64,000 nt of DNA from Acanthaster planci (taxonomy: Eukaryota > Echinodermata > Asteroidea > Valvatida > Acanthasteridae), in contig NW_019091526.1 in assembly GCF_001949145.1 (NCBI RefSeq), forward strand, positions 441,444 through 505,443, given 5' to 3'. The notes below the pieces were generated by a model. It did no database searches. It worked only from the letters and a program-made list of their open reading frames with translations, and was not told the origin of the DNA. Of this stretch, positions 61,860 through 64,000 are shown piece after piece. Each line of letters begins with the position of its first letter. Position 1 is the stretch's first letter. Position numbers and translations under genes: made by a program.

Positions 61860-64000
61860 TGGAAGTATGTGTAAAACAACTCTCATTAATCTGTTTATTT
61901 TGTAAGGATTGCGTATAATAGTCAGGATGCTTACCCAAATACTGGTAACTGAATATGGATGACTCTTAACTGAGGCAGCCAAACGGTCGTCTGACAATTG
62001 ATGTAACTTCTTTAATAAGCGCATTGTTACTATAGGATTCTGCTTAAAATAAGCAAATTTTAGGTCCCTATCCTTTGTTCTTCATTGTTTTCATTCCTGA
62101 TTATACAAGGTTCCTGTTACAACAAGGTCATCTGCCGAGTCTGAAGGACCTCTTATTAATGAGGCTCGACTCTACATGTACATGTACATCTATAAAACTA
62201 GGAGTACATACAGTACATGGAGCACGGAAAGCAAATGAACTGTGGCTTGTATCACTTTTTGTTCACTTGAAGATTTCAAGTCCTCTGTTGAGACAACTCG
62301 ACCGTTCATGTGTCAACATGACAGAGTTTGGGCTATTTAACACAGATTGCTGATCACTGTTTGGGCAAATTTGCATGTGTTGTGTTATGTTGTGACTTGA
62401 CTTATCGAGCATGGCATGCATAGGGACCAGGTGATGCAGCATGCATAAGACTGGTAGACAGCACATCGGCCACAATGGCGATACACCATGGTGGCAGGGT
62501 TCACAGCCCATGACGCACAGGTGTCTCATCACCTGCACACGATGATCAGTTGCTAGTCTGCCAGTACGGGAGACAGTAAATCTGCACCCCAGTCCTTTCT
62601 CTCTTTTATTAAATTTGGAGAAAAGGTGTGGGCGATTTGATAGTAAAGCTAGTGCACACACACAGACGTTATTAGATTTACACCTCTTATGTTTAGCCTA
62701 CCTTCGCCTCTGATGGTGTTTTGTTAAACACTTTGTTGAAGGATCCAGGAATTGAATTCTTCTTAGAATCACTTTCTGTGTACCTCTGTACTCTTCTTCC
62801 GTGTATGAAGACTGTTTGACATCTTTTTTAGGTTATGTGAACTGAACGGTGCACTTTTTCAAACATGAAAAATTGACCAAGCATTTCTGGACAAGAGAGG
62901 GCGCTTTTGCTTTGATGTAAATCCAGGAAGACATGGTTCAGGTTGCACGTTTTCATGTTCAAATTGTGGACAACAAATTTGTTATGGGGGAACATTTCCG
63001 TGAAAAGGATTTTTTGCTGGATTATTGCCATATACTTCACATAGTGTGTTGATGCTTGTTGACACGAATATAATGTTGGTCAAGTCATCCCTGAGTCATG
63101 TTGTCCCCGGGTCAACTTGTTCCAGAGTCAACTCGTTCCCCTAGTCAAGTCGTCCCACGTATAATTAAATTACTATTATAACTTTACTGCAGCGATTTAT
63201 TTTGGGGGATTATTTACTTTCTTTATTACTCCTCAAGATTTTACTGTGGTAATTTATTTTTGGGGGGGGCAGATCATTAATTTATTATCTTTTTTACTTT
63301 TCAAGTCTTTACTGGGGTAATTTCTTTTTTCCTTCTTTTATTGGGACTTTTTTATTCTGTTTATTTTATTTAAGTTATTCATTTTTATTTGATTTAATAA
63401 TAATTTATTAGATAGGACTGAATTTTCTCTTTTCAAAGTGTGCAGGATCTGAAAAGAGCCAGTTGGTTTGATGATTCAGTCTTTCTTGGTCCGTCTTGAC
63501 ATCATAACAAATGCCAGAGGTACCACACAAGAAGCCATCGCTTTCGGATGCAGATCGCTGAAATCTTGACTTGACTTGATAGCTTGCATCTTCCAAGGCT
63601 TGGCTTGATCTCCACGTTTAGCACCATTTCATAGAATTTGACAGGATTCTGAGTGGATTACAGCCTACCAATCAAATTACAGACGAATTGAGGGTGAAAA
63701 TGAGCCCTGGAGAAATTTGCTTGACAAGTATATTGCGTCCCAACGTCCCCAGCACAGTTGTAGGCCCGTACGCCACATCTAAAGCTGCCGTGAAGCACCG
63801 CCTTTGTCGGCGAAACGTCAAAAGGGTAGCCGTGCGCATTGAGCCTTGCCGCTCAGATAAAGGCTGTGGCTGACTTGGAGTGATGTGGAACCCCAATTAT
63901 ACCAAAATTGATCGATAAGCAACTATTACAAGTGACTTCATTTTACAAGAGCTTTGTTACAAAATACAACTTTAATACAACTCTACAAGATTTCCTTCAC
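61860..64000. other. Probable DRC1 intron and upstream sequence
   Basis: No match to the DRC1 N-terminus on the minus strand, so its first exon should lie to the right of the window. Degenerate short tandem repeats (GTCAAGTCGTCCC-like, 63075-63160) and an AT-rich array with a period near 62 bases (about 63180-63330) occur here. A TGAAGCACCGCC...GGCGAAACGTC hairpin near 63790 resembles retroelement ends. Confidence 0.5.

Noticed and set aside
62263-62661. 132-codon minus-strand frame as the DRC1 N-terminus
   Set aside because: No similarity to the conserved basic DRC1 N-terminus and no donor that would join it to 61854 in phase.

Overview
This is a piece of an animal (metazoan) nuclear genome. 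It is intron-rich and AT-rich, with long introns, tRNA-derived SINEs, many small inverted-repeat elements, a decayed Penelope-like retroelement, and extremely abundant copies of the palindrome TACATGTA. Single N bases (8179, 22770) and a 117-base N run (54159-54275) mark it as a draft assembly. The encoded proteins are close to vertebrate ones, and one is a motile-cilium protein. The repeat style suits a marine invertebrate (deuterostome or lophotrochozoan), but the sequence alone does not settle the phylum.

Three protein-coding genes can be read exon by exon with matching splice phases. (1) Minus strand, 10659 down to 4987: five exons encode a 320-residue, membrane-anchored relative of the glucosidase II beta subunit, with two LDLa-like calcium-binding modules and a C-terminal mannose-6-phosphate-receptor-homology (MRH) domain. 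(2) Plus strand, 17073 to 44007: nine coding exons encode an 829-residue RNF19-type RBR E3 ubiquitin ligase (RING1-IBR-RING2 plus two transmembrane segments). (3) Minus strand, 61854 down to 48410: sixteen exons encode 756 residues of dynein regulatory complex subunit 1 (DRC1), including the natural stop. Its first coding exon was not found and probably lies beyond base 64000.

Layout: 1-1.2 kb is a broken Penelope-like element. 1.2-4.9 kb has no recognisable gene. 5-10.7 kb is the glucosidase-II-beta-like gene, whose first intron carries a pogo-like element. 10.7-17 kb is intergenic, with small transposon relics and a possible RNF19 upstream exon near 14.17 kb. 17-47 kb is RNF19 with its introns and a long 3' end. 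47-62 kb is DRC1, transcribed toward RNF19 so that the two genes end tail to tail. 62-64 kb is probably DRC1 intron.

The three genes have unrelated jobs (ER glycoprotein quality control or lectin function, ubiquitination, ciliary motility), and nothing suggests an operon or a gene cluster. I see no sign of a novel multi-gene system. The points most worth a second look are the unusual short, anchored GII-beta-like protein, the TACATGTA expansion, the set of TIR and foldback elements inside introns, a 32-bp minisatellite that abuts a DRC1 splice donor, and an unidentified coding-like segment between RNF19 and DRC1.
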